A program made the translations under genes and the position numbers. The notes below the pieces were generated by a model. The model ran no database searches. It was not told the origin of the DNA and saw only the letters and a program-made list of their open reading frames with translations. A stretch of 64,000 nt of DNA from Halorussus lipolyticus (GTDB lineage: Archaea > Halobacteriota > Halobacteria > Halobacteriales > Haladaptataceae). The DNA lies in assembly GCF_029338375.1 (NCBI RefSeq), contig NZ_CP119805.1:186001-250000 (forward strand), written 5' to 3'. Shown in pieces: positions 1-9,003 of the stretch. Each line of letters opens with the position of its first letter. Position 1 is the stretch's first letter.

Positions 1-1673
1 ACAAGCGTGCCCTCGTTCAGCACTATCGTACCGGGCGCGTTCAGCGACGAGACCTGAAGCGACGGTGCCGTGGTCGTAGTCGTCTCCGCAGGTGCCTCCG
101 TGGTGGTCTCGGTCGGTGCCGCGGTCGTGGTTTTAGTCGCCGTTTCGGTAGTCGTCGTTTCGGTCGGTGCGGCCGTCGTCGTAGTCGTCTCAGTCGTCGT
201 TTCCGTCGTGGTCTCAGTCGGTTCCGCCGTGGTCGTCGTGTCGGTCGGTTCCGCCGTGGTCGTCGTGTCGGTCGGTTCCGCCGTGGTCGTCGTGTCGGTC
301 GGTTCCGCCGTGGTCGTCGTGTCGGTCGGTTCTTCCGTGGTCGTCGTCTCTGCCGGCAGGTCCGGCACGTCAGCTAACTGCGACTGGATTCCCTCGGGTG
401 CGGTCACGACGAACGTGACGTTCTGGATGGACACGTCACGGAGGACGAATTGGACCGTCTGGAGGTCCGAGGAGACCGACTGGCTCGCGTTGGCCTCGCC
501 CAGACTCGCCGACAGCGACTCGCCGCTCAGGAGTTCGGTGAGGTCGATACGAACGGTACGGTCGCTGATGGAGACGTTCTCGACGGTAACTGTCCGGTCG
601 GGGTCGGCCGAGTCGCCGACGACGAACGAGAGTTGGTTGACGTGAACGTTGTCGATGCGGAAGGTGAGCGTCTCTTGTGCGACAGGCTCTCGGGTCGTCG
701 TGGTCTCAGTCGGCGCTTCCGTCGTGGTCGTCTCCGGTGTCGTGGTCGTCGTTTCCACCGTCGTAGTCGTCTCGGTGGTCGTCGTCGTCTCAGTCGGTGT
801 CTCCGTTGTCGTAGTCGTCGCTGTCGTGGTCTCGGTTGGCGTCTCGGTCGTGGTCGTTTCGGTGGTCGTGGTTTCAGTCGGTTCCGCCGTGGTCGTCGTC
901 TCGGTCGGTGTCGCCGTAGTCGTCGGAATCTCCTCGGTCGTGGTCTCAGTCGTGGTCGGAAGTTCGGTCGTGGTCGTTTCGGTTGTGGTAGTTTCCGTCG
1001 TGGTGGTCTCCGTCGTCGTTTCGGTTGTGGTCGTCTCTGTCGTCGTTTCGGTCGGTGCTTCCGTCGTCGTCTCTATCGCCGTGGTTTCGGTCGTCGTCTC
1101 GATTGGCGTCGTCGTTGTCGTCTCTGTCGTCGTTTCGGTGGTCGTCGCTTCCGTGGTCGTCGTCTCTGCTCCCTCCTCGACGGTCACGAAGGCGTCAGCC
1201 GCGACGACCTGATTGTCGCTGGTGTAGGGACCGTCGTCTTGGCCTTGGGAGTCCACGAAGTCGAACGTCTGGTTGTCGTTCGTGTCGCGGTAGGCGAGCG
1301 CGAGGAGCCGCTGGGACTCGCTAATCGGCTCCTCGAGGGTCACCGTGACGTCCTCGCTGACGCCCGGTTCGAGGTACTCCGAGACCCCGACCACGCTGTC
1401 GAGGACCGACCCGTTCAGCAGTTCTTGGTCGTGGATGACGACGAATCCGCCGTCGGTCAGGTTCACCTGCGAAATCGTGACCGTGGTTCCGTCCGTCGTC
1501 TGGTTCTCGAACGTGACCGTGGTGTTGTTCGTCTGTGTCTGTCGGACCACCTCTGCGGGCGGTGACTGGACCGGTTCGGCGTCGGTCTCAGTCGCCGCGA
1601 GCGAGGAGGCCGCTCCCCCGAACGTCGTCGTGACGAGTAGTATAGCCACTAAAAGTGCGCTTTTTCGACTCAT
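1..1673 (-). CDS. Thr/Glu-rich multidomain surface protein, DUF7282-like N-terminal domain (C-terminus off the left edge)
   Basis: The minus frame stays open from an ATG at 1673 to the window edge (557 codons visible). A hydrophobic signal peptide (about residues 1-27) is followed by a beta-rich domain to about residue 155 that resembles haloarchaeal DUF7282 domains (VTFENQT, GGFVVIHD). A long T/E-rich linker follows, then a second beta domain encoded at about 370-700, a second linker containing 9-residue repeats, and the start of a third domain near position 65. Thr-dense linkers of this kind are usual O-glycosylation regions in archaeal cell-surface proteins. I infer an exported, cell-wall-associated protein. 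The opposite strand also shows long open frames, but these are repetitive Val/Ser or Arg-rich shadows. The end of the gene and any anchor lie outside the window. Confidence 0.8.
   Translation of the reverse strand, partial: MSRKSALLVAILLVTTTFGGAASSLAATETDAEPVQSPPAEVVRQTQTNNTTVTFENQTTDGTTVTISQVNLTDGGFVVIHDQELLNGSVLDSVVGVSEYLEPGVSEDVTVTLEEPISESQRLLALAYRDTNDNQTFDFVDSQGQDDGPYTSDNQVVAADAFVTVEEGAETTTTEATTTETTTETTTTTPIETTTETTAIETTTEAPTETTTETTTTETTTETTTTETTTTETTTTELPTTTETTTEEIPTTTATPTETTTTAEPTETTTTETTTTETPTETTTATTTTTETPTETTTTTETTTTVETTTTTPETTTTEAPTETTTTREPVAQETLTFRIDNVHVNQLSFVVGDSADPDRTVTVENVSISDRTVRIDLTELLSGESLSASLGEANASQSVSSDLQTVQFVLRDVSIQNVTFVVTAPEGIQSQLADVPDLPAETTTTEEPTDTTTTAEPTDTTTTAEPTDTTTTAEPTDTTTTAEPTETTTETTTETTTTTAAPTETTTTETATKTTTAAPTETTTEAPAETTTTTAPSLQVSSLNAPGTIVLNEGTL
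217..351 (-). repeat. 27-bp tandem repeat inside the Thr-rich linker
   Basis: Five head-to-tail units of 27 bp (217, 244, 271, 298, 325). The first four are nearly identical and the last has diverged. Each encodes nine residues of the type TTTTAEPTD on the minus strand. The near identity at DNA level suggests recent slippage or recombination, so copy number is probably variable between strains. Confidence 0.85.
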
Positions 1674-1710
1674 TTACTTTCTCTCCCCCATCGAACAATC
1701 CACTACGATT

Positions 1711-1720
1711 GGTATAAATC
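1711..1720 (-). promoter_or_regulatory. Probable TATA box for the surface-protein gene
   Basis: Read on the minus strand this is GATTTATACC, about 40 bases before the ATG at 1673. That spacing fits a haloarchaeal promoter with a short leader. Confidence 0.5.
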
Positions 1721-1826
1721 CGCTGGCGGCCGATACCGAGGGTCTCAGCCTTGCAGGGGAGTTCCGAGACCGTTTCGGGGCGGGGCGGGACCGGGCGAGG
1801 CCTCGCTGTGGCCGGGTTCGACCGGT

Positions 1827-2384
1827 TCAGGCCGAGAACTTTCGGTCGAACCACTTGGGAATCGCGCTGACGACGCCGAGGCCCGGTGCGCCGTCAACCA
1901 CCCAGAGCGCGAAGACGCCGAGACCGAGCGCGAACTCGAAGGTCAACAGCGAGTTCAGCGACAGGTGTTGGAGGTGCGCGGAGAAACTCGGCGCTGTCTC
2001 GTACTCTATCGGCGGGGCCAGCGGGTACGCCAGAAAGCTCAGCGCATAAAGGTCCCCCGAGAGCGCGGGATACAGCGCGTCGCCACCGAGATGCGAAAGG
2101 TAGCCGATGGCGAACGCGGTCCCAATCGGGCCGTCTCCTCGGCGGCGCGCGACCAGTCCGACGACGGCGACGACGAGGACGGCGGTGAGAAGCGAGTGCG
2201 TCAGTGACCGGCCGTTCGGGAGGACCCCGAGCGACCACGCCAGCGGTTTGTCCACCAAATCCGGGAACTGGGTGCCGAACGCCAGCGCGATGGCTGTGAA
2301 CCCGTCCGGCGCGCGGCGGTCCCGTAGGTGGACGAACGCCGAGTAGAGCAGGTAGCCGACCGCGAGATGCCCCCAAGGCCACAT
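1827..2384 (-). CDS. Membrane-bound metal-dependent hydrolase-like protein (YdjM/LexA-binding family)
   Basis: 185 residues with several hydrophobic segments. An early H is followed by QFPDLVDKP, then a TH pair (SLTHSLL, about residue 85) and GYLSHLGGDALYP (about residue 115). This ordered His/Asp pattern is typical of the YdjM-like membrane hydrolase family found widely in archaea. I chose the ATG at 2384 because the 23 residues upstream in frame are Arg-rich and not membrane-like, while MWPWGHLAVGY begins directly with a transmembrane-type sequence. The true substrate of this family is unknown. A second member of the family is encoded at 36457-37155. Confidence 0.75.
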   Translation of the reverse strand: MWPWGHLAVGYLLYSAFVHLRDRRAPDGFTAIALAFGTQFPDLVDKPLAWSLGVLPNGRSLTHSLLTAVLVVAVVGLVARRRGDGPIGTAFAIGYLSHLGGDALYPALSGDLYALSFLAYPLAPPIEYETAPSFSAHLQHLSLNSLLTFEFALGLGVFALWVVDGAPGLGVVSAIPKWFDRKFSA

Positions 2385-2460
2385 GGATACTCTTTCGGAG
2401 CGCGTCGGGTTAGGCCTTCGGGCGCAGGAACCGAGTGTCCGACCGCCAGCCACGCGCTCG

Positions 2461-2592
2461 CTACTCGGGCATCACGTCGGCCTGCGTGAACTCCCGGCCG
2501 CAGTTCTCGCAGTAGTACCGGCCGAGACCCTGTTTGCGGACCGACCGCTTCCGACCGCAGTCCGGACACGCGATGTCCACGAGGAGCGCCAT
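2461..2592 (-). CDS. Zinc-ribbon microprotein (43 aa)
   Basis: A 43-residue protein with two CxxC knuckles, CPDCGRKR near residue 10 and CENCGREF near residue 28, forming one compact treble-clef or zinc-ribbon module. The start is the internal ATG at 2592; upstream in-frame residues look non-coding. An AT-rich stretch (2660-2705) lies upstream and can hold its promoter. Haloarchaea encode many such small one-domain zinc-finger proteins, some shown to affect biofilm formation and swarming. The function of this one is not assigned. Confidence 0.8.
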   Translation of the reverse strand: MALLVDIACPDCGRKRSVRKQGLGRYYCENCGREFTQADVMPE

Positions 2593-2758
2593 CGCCGGTA
2601 CGCAGACACGACGCCGCGCGACTTGAGCGTATCCCCGAAGGCAAGGGGCGTAAAGAAACGATATACTGTTTTTAGACCACATATTTATACTTCAAACATA
2701 GATAAAAATTGCCGAGTCGATACGTCCGCCACGCGACCTGTCGGGTCCCCGTTGCGCT

Positions 2759-2768
2759 GGCTTTATCA
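2759..2768 (+). promoter_or_regulatory. Probable TATA box for the membrane protein at 2793
   Basis: GCTTTATCAA lies about 28 bases before the ATG at 2793, which predicts a leaderless transcript and supports that start. Confidence 0.5.
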
Positions 2769-2792
2769 AAACCCGCTCGGACGCCACTACCC

Positions 2793-3494
2793 ATGGGTCG
2801 TTGGGGGAAACTCGCGGGGCAGTTGCACGACGGCGACAACGAGCGCCCGCCGTCGATAGAGGAGTTCCTCGAATCGAACCACCAGTTGTTCACCGTCATC
2901 GGCATCTTCGGCGCGCTGTCGGTCTACCTGATGAAGTTCCAGCGGTCGTCGGGCGAGGCCGGCACGGGCGCAGTGGGGGCGATTTTGCTCCTGTTTCTGC
3001 TCACGTCGTCGGTGGCGGTCCGCAACTCCTACCGATGCACCGAACGCGCCCGAAAGCACGGCGAGTACCTGCTGGTGTTCGGCTACGCCGTCTTCATGTA
3101 CTCGTTCGTCACGCTGGTCGTCTCGGTGGTACTGGTCATCGTCGGCGAGTACGCCACGGGGGCCGAGAGCGTCCTCGGGTCGAGTTTCGTCTACGCGCTG
3201 GTGTTCGTCTACGTCCCGTTCATCTTCCGGGCCGACATCTTCACCGAGTTCGAGGGGCCGGGGATTGCCGCAGGCGGGGTTCGACACGCACCGCATCTGG
3301 GCCTCGTCGGACTCGCCGGGTGGCACGCGATGCAGTGGCCCGAGGGCGTCTTTCAGACGCTCGAACTCGGAAACACGGCGTACTCCATCGGGTTCGTCCT
3401 CGGCGTGGTCGGCAACCACTTCGTGATTACCGCTTGCGTGTTCGGGGTGTTGTGGGTGGTCGATATGTGCGTGCGTCGCGTCACCGCGGCCTGA
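2793..3494 (+). CDS. Polytopic membrane protein of unknown function
   Basis: 233 residues with about six hydrophobic segments, for example LFTVIGIFGALSVYL, GAILLLFLLTSSVAV, and a run with FVTLVVSVVLVIVGEY. The N-terminus (MGRWGKLAGQLHDGDN) is soluble and polar. The ATG at 2793 fits the TATA box at 2759-2768; the longer reading frame upstream lacks coding character. No catalytic motif is evident. I do not recognise the family, which may be a haloarchaeal conserved membrane protein. Confidence 0.75.
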   Translation: MGRWGKLAGQLHDGDNERPPSIEEFLESNHQLFTVIGIFGALSVYLMKFQRSSGEAGTGAVGAILLLFLLTSSVAVRNSYRCTERARKHGEYLLVFGYAVFMYSFVTLVVSVVLVIVGEYATGAESVLGSSFVYALVFVYVPFIFRADIFTEFEGPGIAAGGVRHAPHLGLVGLAGWHAMQWPEGVFQTLELGNTAYSIGFVLGVVGNHFVITACVFGVLWVVDMCVRRVTAA

Positions 3495-3517
3495 CACCCA
3501 ACTCCGAGGCCACGCCC

Positions 3518-4309
3518 TCACTCGTCTCGAACGCTCGGATGCGTCACCTGCTCGTCGGGGTGGCGCTCGGCGAAGAACTCCTGCATGATTTCGAGCGACT
3601 CGTCCTCGCGGCGCTGGCGCTCGTCGTCGGCTATCTCCTCGCACCCCGGCGGGACCTCGCGCCCCCGGTCGGTGAAGTAGCCTTCCGGCACAACCCAGTC
3701 GTGGTAGAAGGGCCGGTCGTCGTCTTCGAGGAGCGTCACGGCGACCTCTGCCCCGTGGCCCGCGTTGATGACGGCCTGATACGGTTTCTCGGCGAGTCGG
3801 CCCGCGGCGTAGAGACCGTCCACGCCGGTCCGGCCGCGCTCGTCGGTGTCCACGAACGACTTGCCGCGGTCGATGACGCCCACGCCGTCGATGGCGTCCA
3901 AGTAGTCCACCGTGTTCTTGGTCGCGGCGATAACGTAGTCCGAGTAGAGGCGGTCGCCGTCGGCCGTCTCGGCGGTGAACCCGCCTTCGGCCACTTCGAC
4001 GCGCTCGATTTCGGCGTCTCTGCGCTCGCACCCCGCGCGGTCGGCCTGCTCGCCCATCAAATCGAGGAGCAGTCGAGCGTTGACCCCCGCGGGGAATCCG
4101 GGGTAGTTCTCCAGATGGGCGTTCCGGCGCACGATGGAGTCGCCGCTGTCGGCGACGAGCGTGTCGAGGCCCGCTCGCGCGGTGAACACCGCCGCCGAGA
4201 GACCGGCGATGCCGCCGCCGACGACGAGGACCTCGCATTCCACAGAACCGGATGCCCCGGAACCGGACGCGCTGAAACCTGACTCGCTGGAATCGGATTC
4301 GTCGGTCAT
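3518..4309 (-). CDS. FAD-dependent pyridine-nucleotide oxidoreductase, thioredoxin-reductase-like
   Basis: 263 residues. A Ser-rich acidic leader precedes the dinucleotide-binding motif GGGIAGLSAA at about residues 31-40, then a Rossmann strand end (LVADSGD). The C-terminal FAD motif region GVDGLYAAGR is near residue 165. The family fold is that of thioredoxin-reductase-like flavoproteins, but the redox CxxC of true thioredoxin reductases is absent, so the acceptor is unlikely to be thioredoxin. The C-terminal 80 residues are acidic and do not match the canonical domain. It converges on the membrane protein gene at 2793-3494. Confidence 0.8.
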   Translation of the reverse strand: MTDESDSSESGFSASGSGASGSVECEVLVVGGGIAGLSAAVFTARAGLDTLVADSGDSIVRRNAHLENYPGFPAGVNARLLLDLMGEQADRAGCERRDAEIERVEVAEGGFTAETADGDRLYSDYVIAATKNTVDYLDAIDGVGVIDRGKSFVDTDERGRTGVDGLYAAGRLAEKPYQAVINAGHGAEVAVTLLEDDDRPFYHDWVVPEGYFTDRGREVPPGCEEIADDERQRREDESLEIMQEFFAERHPDEQVTHPSVRDE

Positions 4310-4354
4310 ACACCCGACTGTGGGCGCGACGGGGATAAAAGCCGAGCGAATTCC

Positions 4355-5324
<970 letters not shown>

Positions 5325-5396
5325 GGGGGAAACACAGACGCCGAGCGTTGAAAATTTCATCCCGAGTTTCCGGAGACGGCCGGCCGAAAATTGACC

Positions 5397-5909
5397 CTAC
5401 TCGAACAACTCGCCGTGTCGGCCCGCGAGGTCGGTATACGCGCCCGACGAGAACTCCTCGAACGTCTCCCGAGCGTCCACCTCGGTGTCCGAGAGCGGCG
5501 TCACGCGGGCCGGAACCCCGCGAGCGAACGACTCGGGCGGAATCTCGTACTCGTCGGGAATCACGGTCCCCGCCGCCACGATGGAGTCCTCGCCGACCGT
5601 CACGTCGGTATTCACCGTCGCGTTGAACCCGACGAGCGCGCCGTGGCCAACCGCGGCATCGTTCAAGATTGCGCCATGGCCCACCATCACCCGGTCGCCG
5701 ACCGTCGCGCCGTGGAGGACCGCGTTGTCGCCGACGTGGGACTGTTCGCCGATTCGGACCGGTGCCACGTCGCCCCGGAGGACCGCGCCGGGCCAGACGC
5801 TGGCGTCGGCCGCGACGGTTACATCGCCGACCAGCGTGGCCTCTCTGCTGACGCGGGCCTCGTCGTGGACCGCGGGTTCGGTGCCTTCGAAATCGTAGCT
5901 CCCACCCAT
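5397..5909 (-). CDS. Gamma carbonic anhydrase-like hexapeptide-repeat protein, one metal ligand changed
   Basis: 170 residues of left-handed beta-helix with repeated [LIV]-G-x-x hexapeptides from about residue 14 to 115, and a C-terminal helix. It aligns to the Cam/YrdA-type gamma carbonic anhydrase family. The first two zinc-ligand positions are present (His66 in AVLHG, His78 in VGHGA). The third, normally His five residues after the second, is Asn83 (AILNDA). The protein may therefore be inactive, use another ligand, or act as an acyl-carrier-like scaffold. The ATG at 5909 opens MGGSYDFEG, a common start for this family. Confidence 0.82.
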   Translation of the reverse strand: MGGSYDFEGTEPAVHDEARVSREATLVGDVTVAADASVWPGAVLRGDVAPVRIGEQSHVGDNAVLHGATVGDRVMVGHGAILNDAAVGHGALVGFNATVNTDVTVGEDSIVAAGTVIPDEYEIPPESFARGVPARVTPLSDTEVDARETFEEFSSGAYTDLAGRHGELFE

Positions 5910-5947
5910 AGCGTGCCAGACGGTAGCAGTTCCCAAAAAGTTCGCGG

Positions 5948-6532
5948 TCAGTGATACGTCTTCTCGCCTGCCTCGATGGCCACGTCCAGCCAATTCTCCA
6001 TCGGCGGAAGCGGGCATTCGTACCGGTCGGAGTAGGCGCAGGTCGGGTTGTAGGCCTGATTGAAGTCGAGAATCCACTCGGCGTCGTCCTCCCCCTCGTC
6101 GTCTCTCTCGCCATCGTCCGATTCGTCGGGGGCGATGCGGTGGTCCGCGGGTTCGAGGTCCAGATACCGACCCGCGCCGTAGGTTTCGTCGCCACTGGTC
6201 TCGTCCCGGAAGGGAACCCAGAGGCGGTCCTCGTCGGGGTCGGACTTGTAGGCTTGGAGGGTTACGTCCTCGCCATCGGCCTCGAAGCGGAACTCGCCCC
6301 ACCGGACGTACTCCTGTTCGCCCTCGGTGCTGGTCGAGACGGTGACCCTCTCTTTGTCCTCGTGTTCGCGGAGCGACAGGGCGAACCGGTAGTCCTCGTC
6401 GATGGGGTAGTAGTTCAGGCCCTCGAACTCGTCGCGCTCGTCGTCGGGGATGGGCGACCGGGGGTGGTCGCCGAAGTAGTCGTCCTTCTCGGCGCGCTGT
6501 CGTCGGACGGTCTCTCGCCAGTCGGTACTCAT
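5948..6532 (-). CDS. DUF1684 family protein
   Basis: 194 residues. N-terminal WRETVRRQRAEKDDYF is a hallmark of DUF1684 proteins. The C-terminal FNQAYNPTCAYSDRYECPLPPMENWL is also characteristic, with the conserved NPxCAYS and CP-x2-P motifs (described here in separate pieces). The function is unknown; the family is found in bacteria and haloarchaea, sometimes near metabolic enzymes. An acidic insertion of about 20 residues precedes the C-terminal motif, a usual halophilic adaptation. Start ATG at 6532 removes an unrelated 23-residue upstream extension. Confidence 0.82.
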   Translation of the reverse strand: MSTDWRETVRRQRAEKDDYFGDHPRSPIPDDERDEFEGLNYYPIDEDYRFALSLREHEDKERVTVSTSTEGEQEYVRWGEFRFEADGEDVTLQAYKSDPDEDRLWVPFRDETSGDETYGAGRYLDLEPADHRIAPDESDDGERDDEGEDDAEWILDFNQAYNPTCAYSDRYECPLPPMENWLDVAIEAGEKTYH

Positions 6533-6631
6533 GCGAGGAGTTACGCCGTGGACCGAGACGAGTCTTTGGTCCGGAATCGGAGCGCGTGCGCCGACAATCA
6601 TTTGCCCGTCGGCGTTGGGAATAGTTCACGG

Positions 6632-6802
6632 ATGTACAAAGCCCAAATCTCCGACGGCGAGCAGATAGAGTGCGAGGACTACGAGGTCGGCGACAGCGGC
6701 GTGGAACTCTACGACGAGAACGACGAGTTCATCGCGTTCGTCCCGTTCGCCCACTTGCTGTACGTCGGCAACATCACCGACGACGGCCAGATGCTCTGGT
6801 AG
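6632..6802 (+). CDS. Small acidic haloarchaeal protein (56 aa)
   Basis: 56 residues, predicted all-beta: MYKAQISDGEQIECEDYEV, then a repeat of acidic strands and FIAFVPFAHLLYVGN near the end. The composition is typical of a soluble halophilic microprotein. It is transcribed convergently with AMP phosphorylase; the two stop codons abut at 6802/6803. No function is known to me. Confidence 0.7.
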   Translation: MYKAQISDGEQIECEDYEVGDSGVELYDENDEFIAFVPFAHLLYVGNITDDGQMLW

Positions 6803-8281
6803 CTAGACTCGTTCGACCATGGCCTCCTCGCGGCTTCTGACGCGGACAGGCTCTGCGCGGTCGGCGAGTGCGAGCGCGTCGTCCAGTTTGCCCGGCGTCT
6901 CGGCGTAGACGGTGAACAGTTCGTCTCCCGCGGCGATTTCGTCGCCGACGTGGCAGGCGAGCGTGAGGCCAGCGCGGGAGTCTTTCGGTGCGCCCGCTCT
7001 GCGACCGAGTTCGCTCACCACCCGGTTGTCGATGTGAGTCACGACGCCCGCCCGGCCGGCAGTGACGGTGGCGCGCTCCTCGCCCGGTTCGAGGTCCGCG
7101 GGCGTCACGTCCGGGTCGCCGCCCTGCGCGGACACGATGTCGCGGAATTTCGCTTCGGCCCGGCCAGAATCGATGATTGCTCCGGCGTCGGCGTCCACGC
7201 CGCAGGCGTCCAGCAGGAGGCGAGCGAGGCGCTCGCTCTTGAGTCGCAGGTCGTCGGGACCGCCGCCGCCGAGGACCGCCAGCACGTCGCGGGCCTCCAA
7301 GACCGGGCCGATGCCCCGACCGATGGGTTCGTGGCCGGGCGAGACGGCGGGCGCGACTGCCATCCCGAGGTGGTCGCCGACGCGCTCGAAGTCGTCGCCG
7401 AGTTCGCGGGCCTCGTTGTGACCGTCCACCTTCGCGCCGTCGCCGTAGGGCACGTCGATGATGACGTGGGTCGAACCCGCGCTGTACTTCTTCGAGAGGA
7501 CCGACGCGATGAGTTGGCCGGGCGGGTCGAGCGAGAGGGGATTCTCCGCGCGGATGATTTTGTCGTCCACGGGCGAGAGGTCCACCGCGCCGCCCCAGAC
7601 CAGACACCCGTTGGTCTCGGCCACCACGTCGCGGAGTTCGGAGATGGAGAACTCCACGTCGCAGAACACTTCCATCGTGTCGGCGGTTCCGGCGGGCGAG
7701 GTCACGGCCCGCGAGGAGGTCTTAGGGATTTTGACACCCGCCGCGGCGACGACGGGCACCAGAATCGGCGAGACGCGGTTGCCCGCCACGCCGCCGATAG
7801 AATGTTTGTCGGCGACCACCGCGTCGGACCACGAGAGGCGCTGGCCGACCTCGGCCATCGCTTCGGTCAGATGCGTCGTCTCGGCGTCCGACATGCCGTT
7901 CGAGTAGACGCCGGAGACGTAGGCCGACAGTTCCACGTCGTTGAGTCGGTCGGCCTCGACGTCCCGGACGATGGCCCGAATCTCGTCGGCCGCCAGTTCG
8001 CGGTCGTCGAGTTTCTTCCGGACGTACCGGACCGACCGGGGTTTGGGCGCGGCCGTGACCTCCACCGGCCCCTCGACGTGGCCGAGTCGACGCGTCACCC
8101 CGAGGTTACTGGGCGCGACCAACTCGTCGGTCACTTCCACGATGCCGATGACCGTCGTCCCGTCGGTCGTAATCTGCACCCGGTCGAGCGGATGGACGCC
8201 CAACTCGTCGGCGTCCGCGCCGTTGAGCAGGACCGTCGGCAGGTGGGTCCCGATGTCGATTTCGCTGGCGACCAGTTCCAT
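6803..8281 (-). CDS. deoA: AMP phosphorylase (thymidine phosphorylase family)
   Basis: 492 residues, the length of archaeal AMP phosphorylase. An N-terminal beta-barrel domain of about 80 residues is absent from bacterial thymidine phosphorylases. The glycosyltransferase core has DKHSIGGVAGNRVSP (near residue 165) for phosphate and KTSSRAVTSPAGTAD for nucleotide binding. The enzyme phosphorolyses AMP to adenine and ribose-1,5-bisphosphate, feeding the pentose-bisphosphate route of nucleoside degradation in Halobacteria. Start is the ATG at 8281 (MELVASEIDIG); the 24 in-frame codons above it are not conserved-looking. No partner enzymes of that pathway are in the window. Confidence 0.92.
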   Translation of the reverse strand: MELVASEIDIGTHLPTVLLNGADADELGVHPLDRVQITTDGTTVIGIVEVTDELVAPSNLGVTRRLGHVEGPVEVTAAPKPRSVRYVRKKLDDRELAADEIRAIVRDVEADRLNDVELSAYVSGVYSNGMSDAETTHLTEAMAEVGQRLSWSDAVVADKHSIGGVAGNRVSPILVPVVAAAGVKIPKTSSRAVTSPAGTADTMEVFCDVEFSISELRDVVAETNGCLVWGGAVDLSPVDDKIIRAENPLSLDPPGQLIASVLSKKYSAGSTHVIIDVPYGDGAKVDGHNEARELGDDFERVGDHLGMAVAPAVSPGHEPIGRGIGPVLEARDVLAVLGGGGPDDLRLKSERLARLLLDACGVDADAGAIIDSGRAEAKFRDIVSAQGGDPDVTPADLEPGEERATVTAGRAGVVTHIDNRVVSELGRRAGAPKDSRAGLTLACHVGDEIAAGDELFTVYAETPGKLDDALALADRAEPVRVRSREEAMVERV

Positions 8282-8817
8282 GTCGGTGGTTCGACGCCGA
8301 GGACCATAACCGTGGGAGACGGTCACAGCATTCGACGCCGACCGGGTGGCCAAGACGCGACTCGTTCGGTCGCGGGAGCTAGAGCCATACTATTCGTTTC
8401 TAAAGAAATCTTTCTATATCTTATAGAAATATATAAGATTCCTTCGTCCGCGGCCCCGATTCCGACGAGGCCCGACAAGTAGTCCGCTCCAGTTGGGAAC
8501 CCGAAAGTTCCGCGCCGAGCGGGTTCGACGGGGCGTCGCGCGCCCGACCCGGTAGTTCGGGCGCGCTCGGCGTCTTCGGAACCCGAAACGAATCGAGCGA
8601 TTACCGCGGTAAAATCCGCGGCGCGAGCGGTTCGGAACCCACGAGCGACGTGTCCGACGCCGTATAAGTAATCCTCACTCGCGGTCTCTCCCGGTGGATG
8701 GTCGGCCGACCAACCGTTTCCCACGTCCCGTTACGGAGCTAAATCCCGGTTAATTGGGTCCGACTGCGGGCAAGAATCAGGCGCGTCTAAGACCGTCTAC
8801 GTCCTCGTATCGACGCG
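8282..8817. other. Gene-free region with AT-rich inverted repeat
   Basis: No convincing gene. An AT-rich block (8390-8445) sits 110-160 bases upstream of AMP phosphorylase. It contains a perfect 8-bp inverted repeat, ATCTTATA (8418-8425) and TATAAGAT (8432-8439), with a 6-base spacer, overlapping TATA-like sequence on both strands. The rest is GC-rich and shows no consistent frame. Confidence 0.5.
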
Positions 8818-9003
8818 ATGAGTTCCGGAATAACCGACGACGACAAGGAGCGCATCGAAAGCTTCTGCGAGACGCCGCCATACGACCGCTCGCCCGAGGA
8901 CCTGACTCCCGACACCCGGTACACCGACGACGTGCGGATGGGCCGAGGAGACGGCGACGAGTCGCTCCTCGCGGTGGTCTGGCACCGCCTGCGCCGTCGG
9001 TAG
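8818..9003 (+). CDS. Small acidic protein; probably the 5' part of a frameshifted gene
   Basis: 61 codons beginning ATG at 8818: MSSGITDDDKERIESFC, then CETPPYDRSPEDLTPD, a typical acidic haloarchaeal N-terminus with coding-like third positions. The frame ends in LLAVVWHRLRRR and a TAG at 9001. Immediately downstream another frame looks strongly coding but lacks a start, so this may be the first half of a roughly 125-residue gene broken by an indel near 8980-9010. Alternatively it is an intact 61-residue protein. Confidence 0.5.
   Translation: MSSGITDDDKERIESFCETPPYDRSPEDLTPDTRYTDDVRMGRGDGDESLLAVVWHRLRRR

Noticed and set aside
218..351. CRISPR-like appearance of evenly spaced repeats
   Set aside because: Units are contiguous without spacers, in frame with a protein, and no cas genes are present.
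70..1565. Long plus-strand frames across the repeat-rich start of the window
   Set aside because: They are Val/Ser- or Arg-rich mirror images of the minus-strand Thr/Glu-rich gene; only the minus frame encodes signal peptide and beta domains.
8323..8724. 133-residue minus-strand frame
   Set aside because: It runs through the AT-rich promoter area with inconsistent third-position bias and no recognisable motif.
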